In this document: positions 1-5,565 of the stretch, piece after piece
Position numbering within the stretch: position 1 is the first letter of the stretch
Layout of the letters: each line of letters opens with the position of its first letter
Source of the DNA: DATESG01 sp964480275
GTDB lineage: Bacteria; Bacillota_I; Bacilli_A; RFN20; CAG-826
Length of the DNA: 5,565 bases
Direction of reading: 5' to 3'
Assembly (NCBI GenBank): GCA_964480275.1
Contig: CAYZOC010000059.1
Coordinates: forward strand, 1-5,565
Made by a program: the position numbers and the translations under genes
The notes under the pieces: model-generated
What the model was told of the DNA's origin: nothing
The model's input: the letters and a program-made list of their open reading frames with translations, nothing else
Database searches by the model: none

Positions 1-39
1 TCATATTTACTATCATTATTTTAGCACTATTAAACTTAG

Positions 40-80
40 AAAAAAAAGTAAAATCTGTCAAAACTAAATTTTTTTTACTT
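40..80 (-). terminator. Possible weak intrinsic terminator after rlmH
   Basis: Read on the minus strand, an 8-nt arm AAGTAAAA (80 to 73) pairs perfectly with TTTTACTT (53 to 46) across a 19-nt loop, and is followed by a run of T (45 to 40). The left arm contains the rlmH stop codon. The position, directly at the end of the last gene of the run, suits a rho-independent terminator. However, the stem has only one G-C pair and the loop is long, so it would be thermodynamically weak. It may equally be a chance match in A/T-rich DNA. The remaining bases 1-39 show nothing I can name. Confidence 0.35.
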
Positions 81-554
81 GTGATATGGTTCGTTATTTA
101 ATATTTTAAAAGCGCGATAAGTTTGTTCTAAGAGAATTAGGCGCATTAATTGATGGGGAAAAGTCATCGGCGAAAACGATAAGAGTAGATCGGCTCTTTT
201 TTTAACCTCTTCACTTAATCCAAGTGATCCCCCAATGATAAAAGCAACTTTTGACATGCCTAATTCAAAAGATTTATCTAGTATTTGAGCAAATTTTTCA
301 CTTGTATATGTGCTACCTTCAATCGCTAAAGCAATGACATACTCTCGTTCATTAATTTTATCTAAAATATGTTTGCCTTCGCTTTCAAGCACCGCAATTT
401 TTTCTTTGTCACTTAAAGACTTATCACTAGCTAAATCTTTTATTTCATTAATATTAAGTCGACAAAACTTACCTATTCTTTTCGAATACTCAAAAATCAA
501 ACTACGTAGAGGAGCTTCTTTGATCCGGCCAACTACGATAAGATTAATCGTCAA
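75..554 (-). CDS. rlmH: 23S rRNA (pseudouridine1915-N3)-methyltransferase RlmH
   Basis: RlmH is a SPOUT-class, SAM-dependent methyltransferase that acts on assembled 70S ribosomes and methylates N3 of pseudouridine 1915 in helix 69 of 23S rRNA. The protein opens with TINLIVVGRIKE. It carries the SAM-binding glycine loop IIGGSLGL (about residues 106-113, G108-G109-S110), then FSPMTFPHQLMR (127-138) and EQTYRAFKI (143-151). It ends in the family's hallmark YHK tail (157-159). I place the start at a TTG (552-554): AAAGGAGG lies 5 nt upstream, and the resulting 159 aa matches the usual RlmH length and N-terminus. An ATG at 617 would add 21 residues foreign to the family. The gene overlaps the end of walJ by 11 nt, so translation is probably coupled. 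The stop is TAA. Identity is clear; only the start is inferred. Confidence 0.96.
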   Translation of the reverse strand: MTINLIVVGRIKEAPLRSLIFEYSKRIGKFCRLNINEIKDLASDKSLSDKEKIAVLESEGKHILDKINEREYVIALAIEGSTYTSEKFAQILDKSFELGMSKVAFIIGGSLGLSEEVKKRADLLLSFSPMTFPHQLMRLILLEQTYRAFKILNNEPYHK

Positions 555-1299
555 AGTTGCCTCCTTTGACAACCTGCCACTGCCGAGCGGCCTTAATATT
601 AAGTAGGCTTGTATCAATGTTTTTTCTTAGTAATATTTTGTGAAAAGCCGCTGTCGCCACTTCGGGAGTGTTGGCTTCTTCACTAATATGAGCAAGAATG
701 ATGTCTTTTGTTTGTGGTCCAACCATTTCACTCACGTAATGGGCACTAGCTTCATTTGATAAATGACCCTTGTCACCAAGAATGCGTTGAATTAAATCAT
801 AGGGACGGTTTGTTTGTAGTAACATTCTTTCGTTGTGATTAGATTCGATGATGTAATAATTTTTATTTTTCATATATTCAATATTTCGATCACTTATATA
901 ACCTGTGTCTGTCATATATACCAAGCTTTCGCCCCCATCATCAAATACAAAACCAACTGAATTTTCAGCATCATGGCTCGTCGGTAAAACAAAAACTTTA
1001 AATCCTGCTATCTCATATTGTTTATAGGCTTCAATCACATTAACACCAAGACCATTAAAGGTTTCCGGCGTGCAAAAAATCTTATCTTTGCTTATGCTTT
1101 TATAATCTCGAAGGAAATGATCGCTATGCCGATGAGTATAGAAAATGGCATCAATGTCATTAAGTGTAATGTTAAGGTCCCGTGTACGATTGTGGAACTC
1201 TTTTAAGGTAATGCCAAAATCAACAAGGATACGACCTTTTTTACATTCTAAAATCGTGGCATTCCCTTTCGAGCCACTAGCTAGAATGTAATATCTCAT
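544..1299 (-). CDS. walJ: MBL-fold metallohydrolase, WalJ/YycJ type
   Basis: This is a 251-aa metallo-beta-lactamase-fold hydrolase of the WalJ (YycJ) family. The N-terminus LASGSKGNATIL (6-17) is typical of that family. The metal-binding motif is THRHSDH (55-61). Further likely ligands are H109 (in PTSHD), D131 (in MTDTG) and H204 (in LAHIS). The YycJ-type stretches ESNHNE (152-157) and GHLSNE (178-183) are also present. Members are predicted two-metal phosphodiesterases or nucleases. In Bacillus the gene belongs to the walRK operon and has been linked to coordinating cell division with DNA replication; the exact substrate is not evident here. There is no signal peptide, so it is cytoplasmic. 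Its ATG overlaps the dnaB stop (TAATG), with AAAGGA about 11 nt upstream, and its 3' end carries the rlmH ribosome binding site. Family assignment is firm; the biological role is inferred from homology. Confidence 0.9.
   Translation of the reverse strand: MRYYILASGSKGNATILECKKGRILVDFGITLKEFHNRTRDLNITLNDIDAIFYTHRHSDHFLRDYKSISKDKIFCTPETFNGLGVNVIEAYKQYEIAGFKVFVLPTSHDAENSVGFVFDDGGESLVYMTDTGYISDRNIEYMKNKNYYIIESNHNERMLLQTNRPYDLIQRILGDKGHLSNEASAHYVSEMVGPQTKDIILAHISEEANTPEVATAAFHKILLRKNIDTSLLNIKAARQWQVVKGGNFDD
560..567 (-). promoter_or_regulatory. Shine-Dalgarno deciding the rlmH TTG start
   Basis: The minus strand reads AAAGGAGG at 567 to 560, a near-perfect anti-16S match, followed by 5 nt and then TTG at 554. 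It lies inside the last codons of walJ (the Lys-Gly-Gly stretch). No comparable site precedes the ATG at 617. This supports the non-ATG start and translational coupling to walJ. Confidence 0.8.
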
Positions 1300-2810
1300 T
1301 ATTCAGGTGTTCCTTTGCGCTTATTGTGTTCATCTTGCATTGCTTTAATGCTTGATCTAAGTTGGGAATCAGGATCAGAAAAATTAGAACACGATTTAAA
1401 GAAAATTAATGTCGTAACACCAACTTCTCCATTACGATTTTTAGCAATCATCACGTCGACAAGTGAAGGAGCAAGCTCGCTTGGTTTTTCTTTTAGAGTC
1501 TCATAGTAGGAACCATATTGGCTGTCTTTAGCTTTTAATGTTCCTTGATCAATATAGTAATCTTCTCTAAACATAAGCATGACAACATCAGCGTCTTGTT
1601 CAAGACCCCCTGATTCACGAAGATCAGAAAGTGACGGCCTTTTACTTGGGCGTTTCTCGACTTCACGAGATAGCTGGGATAAGGCGACGACTGTAATATC
1701 TAGTTCACGCGCTAATTCTTTTAAAGAACGAGAAATTTCACTGACTTCAAGTTGTCTACTTTCCGTCTTCTTGTGCGTTGTTACTAAACCGATATAGTCA
1801 ATAAATATTGCTGATAAATTAGGATTTTCTTGCTTTAATTTTCTTGTTTTGAGGATGATGTCGGAAATTTTAATCCCTGGAGTTTCATCAATATAGAGCG
1901 GGATTGAGCCTAAGACCGCTAGCGCATCTTTCACCTTCATTTGTTCATTGCGTTGTAAATGATTTGTTTGAATTGACTTGTAGGCAACATAACTTTGGGC
2001 GGCAACAAGCCTCATCATCATTTGTCTTGAAGGCATTTCGACCGAGAAAAATCCGACAGTTTTATTGTTTTTGAGCGCGATATTTAGTGCAAGATTGAGG
2101 GCAAAAGCTGTTTTACCAACAGCAGGACGAGCGGCAACAATCACATAATCACCCTTTTGAAAACCATGAGTTAGGGCATTCAAGTCGCTATAACCAGTAT
2201 TAACGCCAGTAAGTGTTCCTGTCGATGATTTTGCTAGGCTAGTCATATATGTTTCGAGGCGGTCGGCTAAAGTTTTTGTCGACTCAAAGTCAACAATCTT
2301 ACGTTTTTGAGCAATGTCATTTATATCAGCGTTTATTTGGCCAATGAAGTCATTTATTTCTGGGAGTTCGCTAGTTTTATATTCATATAGCTTCTGATCG
2401 AGAACCTTTAATGATTCACGCAATAAACGGTAATCTTCAAGTTTTTGACAGTAATCTTTAATCGCAGAATATGTAAAAGCCGCTTCAGTAATGTCTTTTA
2501 AATAATCAAAACCACCAACAGCGCTCATTGCTCGCATAACTTCTAGTTGCTCAACTACCGTAACAAGGTCAATCGCAACATTTTTTTCAAATAAAACACT
2601 AATAGCATGGAAAATAGTCCGATGATCATTGCCAATATTTGGAAAAGATTCGCGCGAAAGATTTTGTAGTGCATAACTACATGCCTCATCATCAGTGATC
2701 ATCAAACCTAAGACAGTACGTTCGATTTCTTTGTTATGTGGTACTTGTAACTGTGGATCATTAAATTTAAATGGTTCATTACTATAAATGTCTTTTTTGT
2801 TTTTGGCCAT
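1299..2810 (-). CDS. dnaB: Replicative DNA helicase DnaB (DnaC in Bacillus)
   Basis: This is the hexameric 5'-3' helicase that unwinds DNA at the replication fork and recruits primase. The N-terminal helical domain (about 20-125) begins with the typical QVPHNKEIERTVLG. A linker and a RecA-type ATPase domain follow: Walker A ARPAVGKTAF (227-236, K233), catalytic Glu in SVEM (E258), Walker B IFIDYIGL (D338), VVALSQLSR (Q379), motif H4 RPSLSDLRESGGLEQDAD (391-408) and the arginine-finger segment KNRNG (K457, R459). At 503 aa it is longer than the usual roughly 450. Part of this is an insertion of about 20 residues between MFREDYY and IAKNRNG, and there is a hydrophilic C-terminal tail. Two ATGs are adjacent (2813 and 2810). 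AAGGAG at 2822-2817 is 3 nt from the first and 6 nt from the second, so I prefer 2810. Starting at 2813 would add one Met and abut the rplI stop exactly. The stop is TAA, overlapping the walJ start by 1 nt. Confidence 0.96.
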   Translation of the reverse strand: MAKNKKDIYSNEPFKFNDPQLQVPHNKEIERTVLGLMITDDEACSYALQNLSRESFPNIGNDHRTIFHAISVLFEKNVAIDLVTVVEQLEVMRAMSAVGGFDYLKDITEAAFTYSAIKDYCQKLEDYRLLRESLKVLDQKLYEYKTSELPEINDFIGQINADINDIAQKRKIVDFESTKTLADRLETYMTSLAKSSTGTLTGVNTGYSDLNALTHGFQKGDYVIVAARPAVGKTAFALNLALNIALKNNKTVGFFSVEMPSRQMMMRLVAAQSYVAYKSIQTNHLQRNEQMKVKDALAVLGSIPLYIDETPGIKISDIILKTRKLKQENPNLSAIFIDYIGLVTTHKKTESRQLEVSEISRSLKELARELDITVVALSQLSREVEKRPSKRPSLSDLRESGGLEQDADVVMLMFREDYYIDQGTLKAKDSQYGSYYETLKEKPSELAPSLVDVMIAKNRNGEVGVTTLIFFKSCSNFSDPDSQLRSSIKAMQDEHNKRKGTPE

Positions 2811-2813
2811 CAT

Positions 2814-3263
2814 CTACTCCTTACTAGTAACAACTACTTTTAATTCACCAATTACACCTTTATAAAGTTCAATTTTAACAATTGTCGTACCTAATTGGTT
2901 GATTGGTGAGTAGTCAATTAACTTACGTTTATCAACTGTAATGTTGTATTTATCTTTGAGTTGTTTTTCGATTTGTTTTGCAGAAATAGAGCCAAATAGT
3001 TTGCCTTTTTCTCCCGTGGCCAAAACAAATTCAAGGAATACTTTAGCAAACTTTTCAGCCGTTTTTTTGGCTGCTTCAATATTTTGTTGTTCAGTAATAA
3101 GCTTTTGTTCTTTTTGATCATCAAGAACTTTTTTACTGGTTGAAGTTAATTGGACGGCGAGTTTACGGCGAATCAAAAAGTTTGTTCCATAACCATCACT
3201 GACTTCAACAACTTGATCTTTTTTTCCAACATTTTTAACATCTTGTAACAAAATTACTTTCAT
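2814..3263 (-). CDS. rplI: 50S ribosomal protein bL9
   Basis: bL9 binds 23S rRNA near the base of the L1 stalk and reaches out from the large subunit; in other bacteria it affects reading-frame maintenance. The 149-aa product has normal family length. The N-terminal rRNA-binding domain starts MKVILLQDVKNVGKK and contains the signature region VVEVSDGYGTNFLIRRKLAV (18-37). A long charged helix linker (about 41-75) follows, then the C-terminal domain with KGKLFGSIS and a final hydrophobic LKVVV. The ATG has AGAGGT 7 nt upstream (3276-3271), and that site overlaps the gdpP stop codon 11 nt away. It sits between gdpP and dnaB, the same order as in Bacillus-type genomes. The stop is TAG, and its upstream bases form the dnaB ribosome binding site. 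Confidence 0.96.
   Translation of the reverse strand: MKVILLQDVKNVGKKDQVVEVSDGYGTNFLIRRKLAVQLTSTSKKVLDDQKEQKLITEQQNIEAAKKTAEKFAKVFLEFVLATGEKGKLFGSISAKQIEKQLKDKYNITVDKRKLIDYSPINQLGTTIVKIELYKGVIGELKVVVTSKE
2817..2822 (-). promoter_or_regulatory. Shine-Dalgarno for dnaB within the rplI end
   Basis: AAGGAG (minus strand, 2822 to 2817) immediately precedes the rplI TAG stop. Spacing is 3 nt to the ATG at 2813 and 6 nt to the ATG at 2810. The second spacing is closer to optimal, which favours the second Met. Because the site is inside rplI, dnaB translation is probably coupled to bL9 synthesis. Confidence 0.65.
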
Positions 3264-3274
3264 AATAAATACCT

Positions 3275-5356
3275 CTAACTATTCTTCTTAAGTGCGCGCG
3301 CATCATTGATATTTTGTGAAATGACTTCTTTTAGTATCAAAACAGCTTCGCTAATTGTTCGATTTTTTAATTGGGCGGCCGCGCTGGCTTGATGTCCACC
3401 ACCACCTATTTTCTCGAGGAGGTATTGTACATTGATAGAGCCATCGCTCCGTGCGCTAATTTTTACTTCTTTTGGACTGATTGCCCCAACAACGAATGTT
3501 GCGGATACACCCTTAATTCTCATTGATTGATTGGCAACTTTTGCAAGTGTCGCGCTATCTACAATATCACTATCATCGGCGTGAGCCACAGTAATACCAA
3601 GTGAAACAGTTTCCAATGAATTCATTATCTTAGTTATTAATGCATATTCTTCAAATTCGTCTTTAAGGAATTCGTCTGCTAATGTTACATCCGCGCCATA
3701 TTCCTCTAAAATCATACTAGCAAGGAATGTTCGGGCACCTGTAGTGTTGGTGCGGAAATAATTAGTGTCTAAATAGATACCTGCTAGCATTAACGTGGCA
3801 TATTTACTATCAAGCGTATACTCAGGAGTATTGCCATAATAAATCATTTCGGCGACCATCTCGCATGTCGATGAAGCAGTTGTATCAATATAGTCAAATA
3901 GTGGTTGTTCAATAAACTCATCGGTTCGCCGATGGTGATCAATTACAAACACCTTATCAACACGATCAAGTAATTTTTGATCAACAACCATCGAAGGTCG
4001 TGATATATCACAAACGATGAGTAGTGTCTTACTGTTGACGAGACTATTTTCACCTTTTTCCGCGGCTAATTCTTGAGGAGTGATAAAAATTTTACTCTCT
4101 TCTTGGCGTGTGAAAGAATTGGTGACAGCGCCACGGGTTTTGGTTTCTGTTGCTTGAGAATTATAGACCACACGTGCCCGCGGGAAATCTTTTGGTCCCC
4201 CTTTAGCACTTGATTTTGCATAATCTGCTAGCGACTTAAGTCCTAATGATGCCCCAAGTGCATCTAGATCGGTTTGTGTATGAGGCATGATAAGAACATT
4301 AGATGCTTCACGAATATAAGAAAACAAAGTATCGGTATGCATTCTAACAGTGGTTTTATTTCGTTTTTCGGAAGCCGCGGTTGCTCCTCCAATATATTCA
4401 TTTTCTTCCCCATACTTAGAAATAACAACCTGGTCACCTCCACGCGCCACCGCAGTGTCAATTGCATTAACCGCTAGATCGCCCAAGCGAACAAAATCTG
4501 GGAAATTATAAGCAAACGCCATAGATAATGTCATTCTCATTTCGCGGTTTTCATCTTTTTCACGGATAAATTGCATAATGGAAAATTTATCTTGATAGAT
4601 TTTATCAAATGATTCATGCGTCATAACCATAATGAATGAGTCATCGCGATATTGACGAACTAAAATCCCATATTTATTGCAGTAATCAAAAATTGATGAC
4701 GTGATAATAGCAATCATCGGGTTAGAAATTTCCCGGTTTTTAACCATGTCAGAAAAATTATCAATCATCACTATTCCTACGACAGGGGCTTGTTTTTCGC
4801 TTTCATCAAACAAATATTCAAACTCTGTAATATCACGGAATAAAAACAAACTCGCATCATTAATAAATTTCACTTCATAGTTACGTGAATCAATTTCAAT
4901 TTTCAGTGTGTCATCAATATTGGCCTCGATAGCTTCACTTATATCGACAAGTTTTTTTAACTCTGGCCGCCACTGTAAAATACTCTTATCGAGAATATCG
5001 ATATTACGATCACGAAACAGTTCGCTAATCCAAATGATATTGAAATCTTTATCTACTACGACAAGACCCAACATCGCAAAGTTATAGGCTTCTTTAACAT
5101 CGCTTCCCACAATTTCTAAAGTATCTAAATCGTTTTTAGCTCTTTTCTTTGCTACACGAGCCATTTGAATCCATAGGTATAGTGTGTTTATTATAGCGAT
5201 ACCCAAGGTAATGAAAACAAAAACGGTCAGGGTTAAATATCTTTTTAAGTCAAAAATGTTAAAAACATAAACTAATCCAAGTGAAATCAAAATTATAAAT
5301 TGGACTAATATCGAGAAAAATGTTTGAATACGTATTTTCTTTATTAATTTGAGCAT
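3275..5356 (-). CDS. gdpP: Cyclic-di-AMP phosphodiesterase GdpP (YybT family)
   Basis: GdpP is a membrane-anchored enzyme that hydrolyses c-di-AMP to pApA and so sets second-messenger levels governing potassium/osmotic balance and envelope stress. The 693-aa protein shows the full family architecture: two membrane helices (about 13-33 and 41-62), a PAS-like domain (about 85-180), a degenerate GGDEF domain (about 190-315, with YRDDS at 236-240 where an active enzyme has GGDEF), and a DHH/DHHA1 phosphodiesterase. The DHH metal-site residues are intact: H359, D363 and D365 (in MPHTQTDLDALG), D450 (CDISRP), D473-H474-H475 (IDHHRR) and D530 (YLDTNYF). DHHA1 has GGGGH at 651-655. I choose the ATG at 5356 because GAGG lies 6 nt upstream and a TATAAT box sits just before it. 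The in-frame ATG at 5422 lacks a Shine-Dalgarno and would be upstream of the inferred transcript start. The stop is TAG. It is probably the first gene of the operon. Confidence 0.95.
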   Translation of the reverse strand: MLKLIKKIRIQTFFSILVQFIILISLGLVYVFNIFDLKRYLTLTVFVFITLGIAIINTLYLWIQMARVAKKRAKNDLDTLEIVGSDVKEAYNFAMLGLVVVDKDFNIIWISELFRDRNIDILDKSILQWRPELKKLVDISEAIEANIDDTLKIEIDSRNYEVKFINDASLFLFRDITEFEYLFDESEKQAPVVGIVMIDNFSDMVKNREISNPMIAIITSSIFDYCNKYGILVRQYRDDSFIMVMTHESFDKIYQDKFSIMQFIREKDENREMRMTLSMAFAYNFPDFVRLGDLAVNAIDTAVARGGDQVVISKYGEENEYIGGATAASEKRNKTTVRMHTDTLFSYIREASNVLIMPHTQTDLDALGASLGLKSLADYAKSSAKGGPKDFPRARVVYNSQATETKTRGAVTNSFTRQEESKIFITPQELAAEKGENSLVNSKTLLIVCDISRPSMVVDQKLLDRVDKVFVIDHHRRTDEFIEQPLFDYIDTTASSTCEMVAEMIYYGNTPEYTLDSKYATLMLAGIYLDTNYFRTNTTGARTFLASMILEEYGADVTLADEFLKDEFEEYALITKIMNSLETVSLGITVAHADDSDIVDSATLAKVANQSMRIKGVSATFVVGAISPKEVKISARSDGSINVQYLLEKIGGGGHQASAAAQLKNRTISEAVLILKEVISQNINDARALKKNS

Positions 5357-5360
5357 AAGA

Positions 5361-5366
5361 TACCTC
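5361..5366 (-). promoter_or_regulatory. Shine-Dalgarno deciding the gdpP start
   Basis: GAGGTA (minus strand, 5366 to 5361) has its GAGG core 6 nt before the ATG at 5356. The sequence before the alternative ATG at 5422 (ending TTAGCTCTCTTAC) has no purine-rich site, so initiation at 5356 is favoured. Confidence 0.65.
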
Positions 5367-5377
5367 GAATCTTTATT

Positions 5378-5406
5378 ATTATACACCAAAAAAAGGTATT
5401 TATATA
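5378..5406 (-). promoter_or_regulatory. Candidate sigma-A-type promoter for the gdpP operon
   Basis: A perfect -10 hexamer TATAAT is read on the minus strand at 5383 to 5378, preceded by GGTG. At the 17-nt spacing the -35 position (5406 to 5401) reads TATATA, a poor match to TTGACA. Initiation would be near 5371, giving a 5' leader of about 15 nt that still contains the Shine-Dalgarno. The weak -35 lies within the inverted repeat at 5392-5411, so the promoter may depend on or be modulated by a protein there. AT-rich DNA makes chance TATAAT matches common. Confidence 0.45.
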
Positions 5407-5411
5407 CCTTT
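5392..5411. repeat. 8-bp perfect inverted repeat upstream of gdpP
   Basis: The arms AAAGGTAT (5392-5399) and ATACCTTT (5404-5411) are exact reverse complements around a 4-nt loop TTAT. On the minus strand the second arm runs into seven consecutive T (5394 to 5388, three of them in the stem). Two readings fit. It may be a small AT-rich intrinsic terminator for a minus-strand gene lying beyond the right edge. Alternatively it may be an operator overlapping the -35 position of the gdpP promoter. The stem has only two G-C pairs, which makes a strong terminator less likely. Confidence 0.5.
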
Positions 5412-5422
5412 AGCGTGTACAT

Positions 5423-5565
5423 GTAAGAGAGCTAATAAATTTTTACAAAATCACAAAGAAAACTCGAAGAATTTTTATTAAAGTTAGTGATAGGCTACGC
5501 AAGCAATTAAATATTTTCAACATAATAGATATGTATATGCTATTTTCTTATATAATAAAAACATA
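5423..5565. other. Non-coding AT-rich upstream region
   Basis: I find no convincing coding frame, tRNA or conserved RNA structure in this stretch. A TATAAT on the plus strand at 5551-5556 could be the -10 of a rightward, divergent gene outside the window, but no recognisable -35 sits 16-18 nt upstream. This stretch is best read as the intergenic space before the gdpP operon. Confidence 0.4.

Noticed and set aside
310..606. Plus-strand open frame of 98 codons
   Set aside because: It lies wholly antisense to rlmH and the end of walJ, both well supported by motifs. The translation is low-complexity (Ser/Leu-rich) with no recognisable domain.
555..617. N-terminal extension of RlmH from the ATG at 617
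   Set aside because: The 21 extra residues do not resemble the RlmH N-terminus, there is no ribosome binding site before this ATG, and the stretch lies within the walJ coding sequence.
1018..1797. Plus-strand open frames at 1018-1206, 1315-1506 and 1579-1797
   Set aside because: All are antisense to conserved parts of walJ or dnaB, short, and without recognisable motifs.
2918..3124. Alternative-frame open frame inside rplI
   Set aside because: It is an out-of-frame Lys/Leu/Asn-rich reading of the bL9 linker and C-terminal domain, while the bL9 frame is fully supported.
4264..4477. Open frames on both strands inside gdpP
   Set aside because: Both overlap the GGDEF-DHH linker and DHH motif I of gdpP in other frames and show no family features.
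5551..5556. Plus-strand TATAAT as promoter of a divergent gene
   Set aside because: No -35 element is visible at 16-18 nt upstream and the window ends 9 nt later, so it is only mentioned within the intergenic entry.
1..5565. Mobile element, CRISPR array, tRNA/rRNA, toxin-antitoxin or defence system
   Set aside because: No terminal repeats, transposase, repeat-spacer periodicity, tRNA cloverleaf or accessory-gene motif was seen; the window is conserved housekeeping DNA.

Overview
The window is an AT-rich bacterial chromosome segment. It holds five tightly packed genes, all on the minus strand, which read from right to left as gdpP, rplI, dnaB, a walJ-type metallo-beta-lactamase-fold gene, and rlmH. 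Every gene is recognisable from family motifs and close to normal family length. The content and order point to Bacillota or a standard-code relative of the Mollicutes. In Bacillus-type genomes gdpP(yybT)-rplI-dnaC are adjacent, and walJ(yycJ) and rlmH lie a little further along, near the replication-origin region. All four tryptophans found are TGG, no TGA is read in frame, and the five stops are TAA or TAG. This argues against a code-4 Mycoplasma/Spiroplasma. Species cannot be named from this window.

Layout. Positions 5423-5565 are non-coding, AT-rich upstream DNA. A candidate promoter (TATAAT at 5378-5383) and an 8-bp inverted repeat (5392-5411) precede gdpP, whose best start is 5356 rather than the upstream ATG at 5422. 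The genes then follow with almost no spacing. There are 11 nt between gdpP and rplI. rplI and dnaB are separated by 3 nt, or by none if the first of two adjacent ATGs is used. dnaB and walJ overlap by 1 nt (TAATG), and walJ and rlmH overlap by 11 nt. rlmH appears to start at a TTG with a strong Shine-Dalgarno inside the end of walJ. A weak, very AT-rich hairpin with a T run follows rlmH (about 40-80).

Together the set looks like one housekeeping operon. It covers c-di-AMP turnover (GdpP), ribosome structure and 23S rRNA modification (bL9, RlmH), the replicative helicase (DnaB), and a WalJ-type hydrolase linked in Bacillus to coordinating division and replication. I see no mobile element, CRISPR array, tRNA, rRNA or obviously novel system. 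The points worth a second look are the start-site corrections, the inverted repeat at the gdpP promoter, the short insertion in DnaB, and walJ sitting directly behind dnaB without walRK.
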